Assembly (NCBI RefSeq): GCF_008271695.1 | Contig: NZ_VKKY01000001.1 | Location: 1,420,589-1,484,588, forward strand | DNA from: Rufibacter hautae | Lineage (GTDB): Bacteria > Bacteroidota > Bacteroidia > Cytophagales > Hymenobacteraceae | Direction of reading: 5' to 3' | DNA length: 64,000 nt | Shown: in pieces, positions 16,792 to 26,032 of the stretch | How the letters are laid out: each line of letters opens with the position of its first letter | How positions within the stretch are numbered: position 1 is the stretch's first letter | Translations under genes and position numbers: made by a program | The notes under the pieces: model-generated | Seen by the model: the letters and a program-made list of their open reading frames with translations, nothing else | Database searches by the model: none | What the model was told of the DNA's origin: nothing

Positions 16792-16977
16792 CTATTTAGA
16801 AGATTTGCTTTTCCGGTCCCGCAGCACAATGATGATCTTGATCACCACAAACATCATGAACCCCACAAAAGCCGCCAAGGTCACAAAGATATTAGGGTCT
16901 TCCAGGCGCCACATCAAGATGAGGAACGAGACGGTGAGCATGAAATTCAGCAACAAAGCAGATGGACGAAAAGCCAT
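16792..16977 (-). CDS. Small two-helix membrane protein
   Basis: A 61-residue protein: helix 1 (LLLNFMLTVSFLILMW), helix 2 (IFVTLAAFVGFMMFVVIKIIIVL), then a basic tail RDRKSKSSK. No family recognised. It is 9 bases upstream of the PH-like gene on the same strand. A near-consensus -7 box (CATCTTTG on the minus strand) lies at 17010-17017. Confidence 0.6.
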   Translation of the reverse strand: MAFRPSALLLNFMLTVSFLILMWRLEDPNIFVTLAAFVGFMMFVVIKIIIVLRDRKSKSSK

Positions 16978-17041
16978 GGGTCAAAGCAAGAAGTAAGAGG
17001 GTAAAGATACAAAGATGCACCCAGTACTCAAGTCTTTACCT

Positions 17042-17077
17042 GTTTATGCGCTACTTTAATGAAACTGTCCCTAAAAC
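17042..17077. repeat. 36-nt intergenic element, copy 10
   Basis: Begins GTTTATGCGC and ends CTAAAAC. It lies about 45 bases past the 3' end of the hexosaminidase gene and upstream of the small membrane protein gene. Confidence 0.7.
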
Positions 17078-17121
17078 AGAATAGTGCCTTTTCCAAGCGA
17101 AAAAGAAGCGTTCCGAAGCGT

Positions 17122-18771
17122 TTATTTATCGGCCAGGGTCCAGCGTTCAAAGTCACCGAAATAGGCGCTTCCCCAGAAGGCGTACCGGGGCAGAATGGCC
17201 GTTTTCAGCCGCCGCTTGAAGTCAGCGAAATCCTTCTGCTTGGGATCGGTCCAGAGTACTTCGCTCAGGGCGGTCATGCGCGGGAACACCATGTACTCTA
17301 CCTTGGCCGGACTGCCCATGTACTCGGTCCAGACATTGCCTTGCGCTCCCAGGATGTACTTCTGCAGTCTCAGTTGCTGCAACTCGGCCGGAACGGGGTT
17401 GTACTGGTAAACTGCCTCCAACGGATTGTATCCATGGATGGCCAGACTGTCCTGCGGATTTTTAGACTGGTAATTGTCAAAGTACAGCGGGTTGCCGGGC
17501 GTCATGATCACCGGGTGGTGCCTTTTGGCTGCCGCGATGCCCTCCGCGGCCCCGCCCCAGTTCATGACGACCGCCGTGGTGTCTAGCTCCCCTTCCAGGA
17601 TCTCGTGCCAGCCCACCACTTTCTTGTTCTTTTTGGCCAGATAACCCGATACCTGCTTTATGAAATAGGTCTGCAGCTCTTTCTCGTCTTTGAGCCCGTT
17701 GGCCTTCATGAACGCCTGCGTGCTAGAACTGGCTTTCCACCAGATCTTGCTGCACTCATCGCCGCCAATGTGAATATAGGGTGACGGGAAAAGGTCTGCC
17801 ACCTCCTGGAACATGGTCTCCAGAAACTTGAAGGTCTCCGGGTTGGGCGCCAGCACGTTGTTCTGCCGGTTGTACATGCCCCAGGTATTGGCTACCTGCC
17901 ACGCTGAGTCTGGTTTGGTGCTGAATTCTGGATAAGCGGCAATAATCGCGCGGCTGTGCCCGGGAATATCAATCTCCGGTATCACGTTGATGCCCCGCAC
18001 CGCCGCATAGGCAATAATTTCCCGCACCTGGTCCTGGGTGTAGAAGCCGCCGTAACGCGTAGAGTCATAGCGGACGGGTACATCCTTAAAGTGCCCGATG
18101 AGGGTAGAGTTGCGCCAGGAGCCTATCTGGGTGAGTTTAGGGTAACTTTTGATCTCCAGGCGCCAGCCCTGGTCATCGGTGAGGTGCCAGTGAAAGTTGT
18201 TGAATTTATGGAACGCCAGGTAGTCCAGGTACTTCTTGAGGAAATCAACGGGAAAGATATGGCGGCTCACATCCAGGTGCATGCCGCGGTAAGCGAAGCG
18301 CGGATAATCCTTGATCTCCACCGTCGGGAAGGCTACCTGCTTGGCTTTCTGCAGCGGCAGTAACTGCAAAAACGTCTGGATGCCGTGCACCATTCCGGCC
18401 ACGTCCCTGGCCTTTATCCTGATCACCGGCCCACCCGATTCCAGCCAGTACATCTCGGGCCGGTTGGCCTCTATGGTGTCATGCAGGAGTTGGATTTTGG
18501 TGTGCCTGCCCGGTTTGGCATCTGGGGTAGAGATGGCAAGACCCAGGTCACACTGGTCCAGCAGAAGCGCCTGCAGGTACTCGGCCTGGGCTTTGTAGGG
18601 AGCATCTGCGAGAATGACGGTATGCCGGTCTATGGTCACGGGCCTTTCGCCGGTGGCGTTGAAGGAAACGGGCCGGGGCACGATGTTATTGGCCAGCGGC
18701 GCCTGTCCCTGGCATTGGAAAGACACCACGGCAAACAAGCCCAGCAAACAAGACAGCCAGCGTTTCTTCAT
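17122..18771 (-). CDS. Beta-N-acetylhexosaminidase, GH20
   Basis: A 549-residue secreted enzyme: signal peptide residues 1-22, a GH20b-type N-terminal domain (about 25-150), then the GH20 barrel (about 155-510). The catalytic Asp-Glu pair is D338-E339 in HIGGDECSK. Other landmarks are the FNNFHWHLTDDQGWRLEIKS block and IPEIDIPGHSRA. It removes terminal N-acetylglucosamine or N-acetylgalactosamine from chitin oligomers, glycans or muropeptides by substrate-assisted catalysis. The gene stands alone, not inside a polysaccharide utilisation locus. Confidence 0.93.
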   Translation of the reverse strand: MKKRWLSCLLGLFAVVSFQCQGQAPLANNIVPRPVSFNATGERPVTIDRHTVILADAPYKAQAEYLQALLLDQCDLGLAISTPDAKPGRHTKIQLLHDTIEANRPEMYWLESGGPVIRIKARDVAGMVHGIQTFLQLLPLQKAKQVAFPTVEIKDYPRFAYRGMHLDVSRHIFPVDFLKKYLDYLAFHKFNNFHWHLTDDQGWRLEIKSYPKLTQIGSWRNSTLIGHFKDVPVRYDSTRYGGFYTQDQVREIIAYAAVRGINVIPEIDIPGHSRAIIAAYPEFSTKPDSAWQVANTWGMYNRQNNVLAPNPETFKFLETMFQEVADLFPSPYIHIGGDECSKIWWKASSSTQAFMKANGLKDEKELQTYFIKQVSGYLAKKNKKVVGWHEILEGELDTTAVVMNWGGAAEGIAAAKRHHPVIMTPGNPLYFDNYQSKNPQDSLAIHGYNPLEAVYQYNPVPAELQQLRLQKYILGAQGNVWTEYMGSPAKVEYMVFPRMTALSEVLWTDPKQKDFADFKRRLKTAILPRYAFWGSAYFGDFERWTLADK

Positions 18772-18862
18772 TAGTTGGTGACGGATTAACGTTGTTTTTA
18801 CTTTCCAGCAGCACAGCCAAACAGATGATTAAAAATAAGGTTTATTTCCACACGGCCTAAAA

Positions 18863-18906
18863 ACAGATCGGCCTTTCTCTGGAGAACCAAAGAAAGGCCG
18901 ATCTGT
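18863..18906 (-). terminator. Terminator of the M28 peptidase gene
   Basis: Perfect 16-bp arms ACAGATCGGCCTTTCT / AGAAAGGCCGATCTGT around a 12-base loop, 16 bases past the stop at 18922. Confidence 0.82.
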
Positions 18907-18921
18907 CCGCTGCGGAGACGC

Positions 18922-20478
18922 TTATGACTGCGGCTTCACGGCCGGAAGTGCCTTGCGCGGCAACTTGTCTTTGCGGGTAGCTGACTGGTACACGAAGGAA
19001 GCCACAATCACGGAGGCTTGCTTCAGGTCCTCGGCCTGGAGGCGGTCATAGGTATCCATGTTGGTATGGTGGGTACGGGTGTTGTACTCCAGACCGTCCT
19101 GGATGAACTGGAAGCCCGGCAAGCCCAACCCATCGAAGGAAAGGTGGTCGGTGCCGCCGGTGTTGCGGTTGGTCACGGTGGTGGCGCCCAGGTCATGGAA
19201 CGGTTTCAGCCACTCGGTGAACAAAGGGGCTACGGCCTCGTTGCCCTGGGTGTAAATGCCCCTGATTTTACCCGAGCCGTTGTCCAGGTTGTAGTAAGCG
19301 GCAATCTTGGCGTGCTCCGGCAACAGCTTCATGGTAGCCGGGTCACCCAGGTGCTTTTTGGCATATCCCCGGGAGCCGTGCAAGCCTTGCTCCTCCCCGC
19401 CCCACAGGGCGATGCGGATGGTGCGCTTAGGCTGCAGGTTCAAGGCTTTGATAATGCGTACGGCTTCCATCATCACGGCCACGCCGGCGGCGTTATCCGT
19501 AGCGCCGGTGGCGGCGTGCCAGGAGTCAATGTGGCCGCCCAGCATCACAATCTCAGACTTCAGTTTCTTGTCGGTACCCGGAATCTCCGCGATCACGTTA
19601 TAACCTTGTTGGTCATCCGTCAAGAAACGGGTTTTGCTTTCCAGCTCCACTTCCACGGGAATACCGGCGGCCAGCAGGCGGCTCATGCGGGCCAGGTCTT
19701 CCTGAGCCATTTCAAACTCAGGCAACACAGGCTTGGCATCCATGGCGTACGAGGCGCCGTTGCTGGTGAAGTACGTACCGTGCGAGCCGCTGCGGCCGCT
19801 GAACATGGCCACGGCACCTTCCTGTAGGAACATCTCACTCATTTTGGCTACCAGCGCCCGGCGGGCCTGCATGGCGGCTCTTTGCTCATCGGTCATGGGC
19901 GTACGGCCGGCGGTAGGCTGCACAGGCTCGGCCATTTTCTGCAGCTGCTCATCGGTGTAGCGGCTGGCATCGGCAGTGAAGGTGGTTTTGATAGGATTGG
20001 TCACCTCCATCATCACTACTTTGCCTTTCAGCTTACCGGCGTATTGGGCCAAGTCTTCTTCTTTGGTGGCTTTCACCAGCATCACCTGCGCTTTTACCGG
20101 TCCGTTGGTGCTGGGCGTCCAGGCCTTTGGCGACCCAATCATGGGTTGGTAGTATGGCTTGGTGAGGGCCAGATAGGATTTCTCCACATCCCAGCCTTTC
20201 CCAAACGTGCCCCAAGGCTCAATCACGGCGTTCTTCAGGCCCCAGGAAGTCAGTTTGTCTTTGGTCCACTGGTTGGCTTTGGCCAGGCCGGTAGAACCAG
20301 AAAGTCGCGGTCCGTTCACATCGGTGAGGTAGAAGGCGATGTCCATCACCTGGGAGTTTTTGAGTCCCTCCTGGCGGATTTTCTCCACCACGGTGGCATC
20401 CAGCGGCTCTACCTGTTGGGCAAAAGCGGGCATCGCCAGAAAAGCGGCGCCCAGGAATAGTTGTAAGGCTTTGTTCAT
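18922..20478 (-). CDS. Secreted M28-family metallopeptidase with PA domain
   Basis: A 518-residue enzyme: signal peptide (MNKALQLFLGAAFLAMPAFAQ), a PA-like insert (about residues 120-265, MLVKATKEEDLAQYAGKLKGKVVMM), and an M28 zinc-peptidase domain (about 290-500). Metal and catalytic motifs are GGHIDSWHAATGATDNAAG, WGGEEQGLHGSRGY, YYNLDNGSG and GGTDHLSFDGLGLPGF. This is the carboxypeptidase Q/aminopeptidase type used for peptide scavenging in the periplasm or outside. ATG 20478 is immediately followed by the signal. Confidence 0.92.
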   Translation of the reverse strand: MNKALQLFLGAAFLAMPAFAQQVEPLDATVVEKIRQEGLKNSQVMDIAFYLTDVNGPRLSGSTGLAKANQWTKDKLTSWGLKNAVIEPWGTFGKGWDVEKSYLALTKPYYQPMIGSPKAWTPSTNGPVKAQVMLVKATKEEDLAQYAGKLKGKVVMMEVTNPIKTTFTADASRYTDEQLQKMAEPVQPTAGRTPMTDEQRAAMQARRALVAKMSEMFLQEGAVAMFSGRSGSHGTYFTSNGASYAMDAKPVLPEFEMAQEDLARMSRLLAAGIPVEVELESKTRFLTDDQQGYNVIAEIPGTDKKLKSEIVMLGGHIDSWHAATGATDNAAGVAVMMEAVRIIKALNLQPKRTIRIALWGGEEQGLHGSRGYAKKHLGDPATMKLLPEHAKIAAYYNLDNGSGKIRGIYTQGNEAVAPLFTEWLKPFHDLGATTVTNRNTGGTDHLSFDGLGLPGFQFIQDGLEYNTRTHHTNMDTYDRLQAEDLKQASVIVASFVYQSATRKDKLPRKALPAVKPQS

Positions 20479-20609
20479 TAGAAAGGGGTTTGTAGAGAGG
20501 TTTGTGGGTCTGCGGGTAAATATAGAAAAGGGCAGATGATTAAACCAACCTCACAGGATAAAAACCTATTCCTGAACAGAATAGACCTTCCACCAGGTGC
20601 TGCCAGGCT

Positions 20610-21206
20610 TTACCGGCCGGTGGTATTCAGGTAGGAGTTTTCCAGTTTGAATTGCCCGTTTTTGGTGATGCGGTAGGCCTCCAGACAAGACCAGCGGCTG
20701 AAGACTTTATCGGCACGGAAATACCTTTTCACCAGCACCAGGTTCTTAGACAGCAACACAATGGGATACGAATAGGCATAATAAGAGGCAGGAGCTAAGC
20801 CTAATTCCTGCAACACCATGATGTTCTGCGGAAAATCCTCTGCGGTCCAATCGGTCCGTTTCTGCTGCCTGATTCGGTTTTTGATCAACTCAAACTCCGG
20901 TTTGGTCAGGCGGAAGTCTATCTTGAGTTGGGGCCCGGCGCCGTGCAGTCCTTGGCGAGCCGCTACGCGGCTAGCATCAGAGATGTTGACTTTGGCCCAC
21001 AGGGAGTCATTGACATACACCTCAGACAGGTTCCAGGGCAGCATGTTTTTGTCTACCCGGTTGTGCCTGCCGTTCTGCCCGGCCAGGTACCGCATGAAAC
21101 GCTTGGTCACCTGGGTTTCCGTTTTACCGGCCTGCGCCAATCCCTCAGAAGAAATGGACAATAGGAAGCAGAGGAAAGCGAAAAGGGCGAAAGACTTGAG
21201 ACGCAT
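20610..21206 (-). CDS. Secreted protein, unknown
   Basis: A 198-residue protein with a signal peptide (MRLKSFALFAFLCFLLSISSEGLAQ) and a mixed alpha/beta body. A C-terminal part contains PASYYAYSYPIVLLSKNLVLVKRYFRADKVFSRWSCLEAYRITKNGQF. I do not recognise a family. ATG 21206 is chosen over 21266 because the signal starts there. Confidence 0.6.
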   Translation of the reverse strand: MRLKSFALFAFLCFLLSISSEGLAQAGKTETQVTKRFMRYLAGQNGRHNRVDKNMLPWNLSEVYVNDSLWAKVNISDASRVAARQGLHGAGPQLKIDFRLTKPEFELIKNRIRQQKRTDWTAEDFPQNIMVLQELGLAPASYYAYSYPIVLLSKNLVLVKRYFRADKVFSRWSCLEAYRITKNGQFKLENSYLNTTGR

Positions 21207-21329
21207 GAGCTGGGAAAAAAACAATTCTTCTACAATATCCGGAAAACCCGGGGTATTCACAACCAAGCCCTTTCTACAGAGATGCCGGGTTCGGCTCTTC
21301 TCGGAGGCATGGGTTAAAAATGCAGTCGC

Positions 21330-21365
21330 GTTTTGGGACTACTTTAAAGAAACCAGGCGAAAAGC
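21330..21365. repeat. 36-nt intergenic element, copy 11
   Basis: Begins GTTTTGGGAC, ends GAAAAGC (last three bases diverged). One of two copies in the 286-base gap between two minus-strand genes. Confidence 0.6.
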
Positions 21366-21463
21366 GTGCCACTTAAAAACTGATGATAAATCTGATTTGA
21401 AGGGGTTGTTTCTGATTTCTCCAGCGGCACCTCTTCTCTACCCTCGTCTAAATGGATTAGGCC

Positions 21464-21499
21464 GTTTTTGCCCTGATTTTCTGAAAAAGGCTCTAAAAC
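21464..21499. repeat. 36-nt intergenic element, copy 12
   Basis: Begins GTTTTTGCCC, ends CTAAAAC. It overlaps the final seven bases of the PAP2-like gene (stop at 21493-21495), so the element supplies that gene's last codons. Confidence 0.75.
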
Positions 21500-22113
21500 G
21501 GAGTACCCCAGAGGCAGACGCCCAGCAGAAAACCCAGCGCGAAACCGGTGTATACCTGTTTGGTGTTATGGGCCCCCAAAGCCAGCCGGGCAGACAATAC
21601 GGCGCCGCAGATAACACACCCTAAGGAAACGGGCAACAGCAGGTACGCCTCGGGCAGCCAGGCATGCAGCAGCACCAGAATCCCCAATGTGCCCCCCAGC
21701 CCTATGCCGTGCGCGCTGATTTTCCAGAATTGGTTGATGACCAACGTGAGGTACACCGAGGCCGTGATCACGCCCATCATGAGGTAAAAAAGGCTGTCAA
21801 AGAAAGAGATGCGGTAGAACACCACAGTGAGCACGGTATAGCAGGTGGCAGAAAGCAGGAGCGGCCAACGGCGGTCGGTGCGGGCGTCTAGCGTTACCGA
21901 GGTGACCAGGCCCGCCTGTTGCAAGAGCATTGTCCCCAGTACCGGCAGCAGGAAGGTAAGGATGAACACCAACAGCACAATAAGCCGCCTGCCTTCCGGC
22001 GGATACGAGAACACCTCGGCCGGCAGGTAATACAGCAGCAGACTGAACAGGTATGTGGGAAGTAACAACGGGTGAAAGAGCACTGAAAGCACCGTTGCGA
22101 GGCGGAGATTCAC
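21493..22113 (-). CDS. PAP2-like integral membrane protein
   Basis: A 206-residue protein with about six helices. The pattern SAHGIGLGG ... LSARLALGAHNTKQVYTGFALGF recalls the later motifs of PAP2-type lipid phosphatases (SGH and R-x5-H), but the first motif (KxxxxxxRP) appears only as DARTDRRWP. It may be a divergent or inactive relative found widely in Bacteroidota. The start is GTG at 22113; no ATG fits. Not obviously linked to rpoN, which ends 138 bases upstream. Confidence 0.6.
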   Translation of the reverse strand: MNLRLATVLSVLFHPLLLPTYLFSLLLYYLPAEVFSYPPEGRRLIVLLVFILTFLLPVLGTMLLQQAGLVTSVTLDARTDRRWPLLLSATCYTVLTVVFYRISFFDSLFYLMMGVITASVYLTLVINQFWKISAHGIGLGGTLGILVLLHAWLPEAYLLLPVSLGCVICGAVLSARLALGAHNTKQVYTGFALGFLLGVCLWGTPF

Positions 22114-22250
22114 TTTTTTAAGTAAGCATTAAGAATGTAGAATTAGGAATTGGAGCGGCCGGTACCGGGCTACTCACGGAGGCAAGCAAGGCGTTAAATC
22201 ATTTCTGTTTTTAATTCTTCATTCCTGATTCTTGATTGGCGGCCCCTCTC

Positions 22251-23729
22251 CTATAGCTCTTTACGGAGGCGGGCCACCGGTATGTTCAGTTGCTCGCGGT
22301 ACTTGGCCACGGTGCGGCGGGCAATGTTGTAGCCTTTCTCGTTGAGCATCTTCTCAATCTTATCGTCTGAGAGGGGTTTGCGCTTGTTCTCGGCCTCAAT
22401 GATGTCTTTGAGAATGGCTTTCACCTCACGGCTACTGGCGTCTTCGCCGGCATCGGTGGCGATGCCTTCTGAGAAGAAGAATTTGAGCGGAATAATTCCG
22501 AACTCGGTCTGCACGCTCTTGCTGTTGGCCACGCGGCTCACCGTGGAGATGTCCATGCCAATGTCCTCGGCGATGTCTTTCAGGATCATGGGCTTGAGCT
22601 TGCTTTCGTCACCCTCCAGAAAATAGTCGTACTGCCGGCGCAGGATGGCCTCCATGGTGCGCAACAGCGTGTTCTGCCGCTGCTTGATGGCGTCTATGAA
22701 CCACTTGGCGGCGTCCAGCTTCTGCTTCACAAAGGTCACGGTCTCCTTCAGCTTCTTGTCTTTCTTGGAGCCTTTCTCATAGGCATCAAACATATCGGCG
22801 TAAGAGCGGGAAATGCGCAGATCCGGAGCGTTGCGGGCATTCAAAGAGAGTTGCAGCTGGCCGTCTTCGTTGGTGATAATGAAGTCTGGAATCACGTACT
22901 GCACGCGCGTGGCGCCGCCGGTTCCGCCCGGTTTGGGGTTCAACTTCAAAATCAGGTCAATGGCCGCTTTCAGCTCGTAGTCTTCCAACTCCAGTTTCTG
23001 CTGGATCTTGGCGTAGTGCTTCTTGGTGAACTCGTCAAAGGTGTCATGGATGATCTGCTCGGCCACTTCGGTGATATCGTCTGGGTCGCGGCGCTCTAGT
23101 TGCAGCAAGAGACACTCCTGCAGATCGCGGGCCGCGATGCCGGGCGGGTCAAAGGCCTGGATGCGACGCAGCACGTCTTCAATCTCCTGCGGGCTGGCGT
23201 CTATGTTCTGCGAGAAAGCCAGGTCATTGGAAATAGCCTGCAGTTCGCGCCGGATGTAGCCGTCCTGGTCAATGGACCCGATGAGCTGCTCACCTATGGC
23301 CATTTGCTTGGCGTCCAGGTTCAGAAAGCCCAGTTGGTCCAGGAGGGCATCGGTGAGCGAGCCGGTGAAGGCAATGGGCATTTCGCGGTCTTCCTCGTCT
23401 CCGGGGCCGTCGCCCTGCATTTTGTAGCCGGCTACCTCGTCATCGTTGATGTAATCGCCCAGGTCTACCTCATCGTCATCGCGGCGGACTTCGTCTTCGG
23501 CAAAATCATCCTCGGTGTTGTCGAAATCGTCATCGGCATCACTGCTGGAATCATCGTCGGTGGCAGGCTCATCGGCGGCGTCTCCCTCTTCCAGAGCGGG
23601 GTTCACCTCCAGTTCCTCTTTGATGCGGGCCTCCAGCTCAGCGGTAGGCACCTGCAGCAATTTGATGAACTGTATCTGCTGCGGCGATAATTTCTGGGAT
23701 AAAAGCTGTTTTAAGTCAAGTCTCTGCAT
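22251..23729 (-). CDS. rpoN: RNA polymerase sigma-54 factor
   Basis: A 492-residue sigma-54. Region I is the glutamine/leucine-rich N-terminus (QRLDLKQLLSQKLSPQQIQFIKLLQVP). Residues about 50-110 are strongly acidic (region II). The core-binding domain follows, then the DNA-binding domain ending in the RpoN box ARRTVAKYREQLNIP near the C-terminus. It directs RNA polymerase to -24/-12 promoters and needs AAA+ activators, none of which is in this window. ATG 23729 is chosen over the upstream in-frame codon at 23753. Confidence 0.95.
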   Translation of the reverse strand: MQRLDLKQLLSQKLSPQQIQFIKLLQVPTAELEARIKEELEVNPALEEGDAADEPATDDDSSSDADDDFDNTEDDFAEDEVRRDDDEVDLGDYINDDEVAGYKMQGDGPGDEEDREMPIAFTGSLTDALLDQLGFLNLDAKQMAIGEQLIGSIDQDGYIRRELQAISNDLAFSQNIDASPQEIEDVLRRIQAFDPPGIAARDLQECLLLQLERRDPDDITEVAEQIIHDTFDEFTKKHYAKIQQKLELEDYELKAAIDLILKLNPKPGGTGGATRVQYVIPDFIITNEDGQLQLSLNARNAPDLRISRSYADMFDAYEKGSKKDKKLKETVTFVKQKLDAAKWFIDAIKQRQNTLLRTMEAILRRQYDYFLEGDESKLKPMILKDIAEDIGMDISTVSRVANSKSVQTEFGIIPLKFFFSEGIATDAGEDASSREVKAILKDIIEAENKRKPLSDDKIEKMLNEKGYNIARRTVAKYREQLNIPVARLRKEL

Positions 23730-23766
23730 ATGAAAACGGCACCAACCACACAAGTGCGGACTAGCC

Positions 23767-23798
23767 CAAAGTTATGGTTTTTTACTACTGGATTGCAA
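23767..23798 (-). promoter_or_regulatory. Promoter for rpoN
   Basis: Minus strand: TTG (23798-23796), 21-base spacer, TAACTTTG (23774-23767), 38 bases before the ATG. Confidence 0.65.
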
Positions 23799-23900
23799 AA
23801 AAGGTTAATTTTGGCCCGCACCAATAGCGCGAGGCATTAAGTATCAGGTATGAAGCGGCAAGACTCTTCTTTCTATGAAGGCTTTCTGCCCCCGGATACC

Positions 23901-23908
23901 TACTTTTG
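23901..23908 (+). promoter_or_regulatory. Candidate -7 box for asnS
   Basis: TACTTTTG, 40 bases upstream of the ATG at 23948. No clear TTG at the -33 position. Confidence 0.4.
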
Positions 23909-23947
23909 CACGGGCTTAATACGTGCTACGTGATACTGTATAATGAT

Positions 23948-25336
23948 ATGAAAAGAACCAAAGTAAAAGAAGTCCTCCAGACGGCGCCCAGCGACCAGGA
24001 GGTGTTGGTAAAAGGTTGGGTGCGTACCAAGCGCGGCAACAAATACGTGACGTTTATTGCCGTGAACGACGGCTCTACTATACACAATATCCAGGTGGTC
24101 GCTGACATGACGGTGTTCTCTGAGGAGAGCCTGAAAGAGGTGACCACCGGCGCCAGCGTCTCTGTACTGGGCACTTTGGTGCAGAGCCAGGGCAAAGGCC
24201 AGACCGTGGAGATCCAGGCCCGCACCGTGGAGGTACTGGGTACCGCCGACCCTGAGACGTACCCTCTGCAGAAGAAAGGCCACTCGCTGGAGTTCCTGCG
24301 CGAGATTGCCCACCTGCGCCCCCGCACCAACACGTTTGGCGCAGTGTTGCGCGTGCGCCACGCCATGGCGTTTGCCGTGCACCAGTACTTCAACAGCAAA
24401 GGCTTCTTTTACATCCATACGCCCATCATCACCGCGTCTGACGCTGAGGGCGCCGGCGAAATGTTCCGGGTGACTACCCTGGACCCGGTGAACCCGCCCA
24501 AGACCGAGACCGGTGAAGTAGACTTCTCAGAGGACTTCTTCGGGAAATCAACCAACCTGACGGTGTCCGGCCAGTTGGAAGGCGAAGTGACCGCCATGGC
24601 GCTGTCTGAGATTTATACCTTCGGGCCTACGTTCCGGGCCGAGAACTCCAACACCAGCCGCCACTTAGCCGAGTTCTGGATGATTGAGCCTGAGATGGCG
24701 TTCTACGAACTGGAAGACAACATGGACCTGGCCGAGGACTTCCTGAAGTACCTGGTGCGCTACGCCCTGGACAACTGCATGGACGATCTCCAGTTCCTGA
24801 ACGACATGTACGACAAGGAACTACTCCCCCGCCTGAACTTTGTGGTGGAGAACGATTTCCAGCGCCTGAACTACACCGAGGCCATTGAGATTCTGAAGAC
24901 GGCCAAGCAGAAGTTTGAATACAAAGTAGACTGGGGCACCGATCTGCAGAGCGAGCACGAACGCTACCTGGTAGAGAAGCACTTCAAGAAGCCGGTGATC
25001 CTGACCAACTACCCTAAAGACATCAAGTCTTTCTACATGAAGTTGAACGACGACGGCAAAACCGTGCGGGCGATGGACGTGCTGTTCCCCGGCATTGGCG
25101 AGATCATTGGCGGTTCGCAGCGCGAAGAAAGCTACGAGAAACTGGTGACCCGCATGCAAGAGATGGGCGTACCGGAAAAAGAGATGTGGTGGTTCCTGGA
25201 TACCCGCCGTTTCGGGACGGTGCCGCACAGTGGTTTCGGGTTGGGCTTTGAGCGCCTGCTGCTGTTTGTGACCGGTATGGGCAACATCAGAGACGTGATT
25301 CCTTTCCCTCGTTTCCCTAAGAGCGCTGAGTTCTAG
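23948..25336 (+). CDS. asnS: Asparaginyl-tRNA synthetase
   Basis: A 462-residue class IIb synthetase: an OB-fold anticodon-binding domain (about residues 15-110, [25 protein letters not shown]) and a class II catalytic core. The core includes [24 protein letters not shown] (motif 2) and [30 protein letters not shown] (motif 3). It charges tRNA-Asn with asparagine. The frame extends to a TTG at 23906, but ATG 23948 ([11 protein letters not shown]) matches family starts and the promoter position. Gene followed by a strong hairpin. Confidence 0.97.
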   Translation: MKRTKVKEVLQTAPSDQEVLVKGWVRTKRGNKYVTFIAVNDGSTIHNIQVVADMTVFSEESLKEVTTGASVSVLGTLVQSQGKGQTVEIQARTVEVLGTADPETYPLQKKGHSLEFLREIAHLRPRTNTFGAVLRVRHAMAFAVHQYFNSKGFFYIHTPIITASDAEGAGEMFRVTTLDPVNPPKTETGEVDFSEDFFGKSTNLTVSGQLEGEVTAMALSEIYTFGPTFRAENSNTSRHLAEFWMIEPEMAFYELEDNMDLAEDFLKYLVRYALDNCMDDLQFLNDMYDKELLPRLNFVVENDFQRLNYTEAIEILKTAKQKFEYKVDWGTDLQSEHERYLVEKHFKKPVILTNYPKDIKSFYMKLNDDGKTVRAMDVLFPGIGEIIGGSQREESYEKLVTRMQEMGVPEKEMWWFLDTRRFGTVPHSGFGLGFERLLLFVTGMGNIRDVIPFPRFPKSAEF

Positions 25337-25366
25337 GATTTACTTACTCCACCCTTTGTGGCTGCC

Positions 25367-25401
25367 AACCGCCCTACTGTCTGCATGACAGTAGGGCGGT
25401 T
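25367..25401 (+). terminator. Terminator of asnS
   Basis: Perfect 15-bp arms AACCGCCCTACTGTC / GACAGTAGGGCGGTT with a 5-base loop and following T-rich DNA. Confidence 0.85.
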
Positions 25402-25403
25402 TT

Positions 25404-25439
25404 GTTTTAAGCCGATTTCTCTAAAAACGGCTTCTAAAC
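25404..25439. repeat. 36-nt intergenic element, copy 13
   Basis: Begins GTTTTAAGCC and ends CTAAAC, two bases after the asnS hairpin. The T-tract is shifted one base left. Confidence 0.75.
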
Positions 25440-25508
25440 TGATTTTCTGGTTTACTATTTCATATCCTGAAACTGTGTTTATCTCGGCTTTTTGTTTCCG
25501 GATGATTG

Positions 25509-25792
25509 ATGAAAACCGCTAAGATGGATCAACCAGAAGCTGTGCATCTCTCTTTAAAGAAGTTCCGTAAAGCTGTTTACATTGGGTTCACGGCATCCTT
25601 CCGGTAAGTAGACAAGCATCAGGCTTCATCGAAGGCTTTGCACGCAACCTCCAGGCAAAAACCTTTGGCAAGGATCTGAGCACAATGCGCAGAAATGCCC
25701 TTTTAGCATTAAATCTAGCAGAACAAGGCCAATCCATTATGATCCGGCGGATTGACCGGCAGAATCCCTATATTTTAAATCCTATATATTAG
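25509..25792 (+). pseudogene. Possible frameshifted remnant, unknown family
   Basis: Two short overlapping frames with protein-like composition. ATG 25509 gives a 32-residue peptide (MKTAKMDQPEAVHLSLKKFR...) stopping at 25607. A second frame, open from 25571 to the stop at 25792, encodes GFIEGFARNLQAKTFGKD, LSTMRRNALLALNLAEQG and QSIMIRRIDRQNPYILNPIY. The second frame has no good start. A single frameshift near 25590 would join them. The family is not recognised; it could also be non-coding. Confidence 0.3.
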
Positions 25793-26032
25793 TATCCTTT
25801 CTTGCTGCTTATCCGTATTGCCCAGAATCTACTAATCTCAGTTTAACCATCTGTTTTGATGCTTACTGCCTGCATAAACAGAATGAACAAAGCGACTTCT
25901 AAGGGAAACTAAACTGCTTTAAATCATATAAAGAACATAGAAAAGCAATTTAATCCGTAATAATTAGCATTTACCCAATAATTTATTTTGATTTGTAACG
26001 ACAATAGAGACAATCCTACAAACACAAAAACT

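Larger units (their letters stand above)
25337..26032. other. Intergenic region between asnS and the charged-helix gene
   Basis: About 700 bases. It holds the asnS terminator, copy 13 of the 36-nt element and a candidate decayed coding segment (25509-25792). The last 200 bases are AT-rich with no recognisable consensus promoter. Confidence 0.6.
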
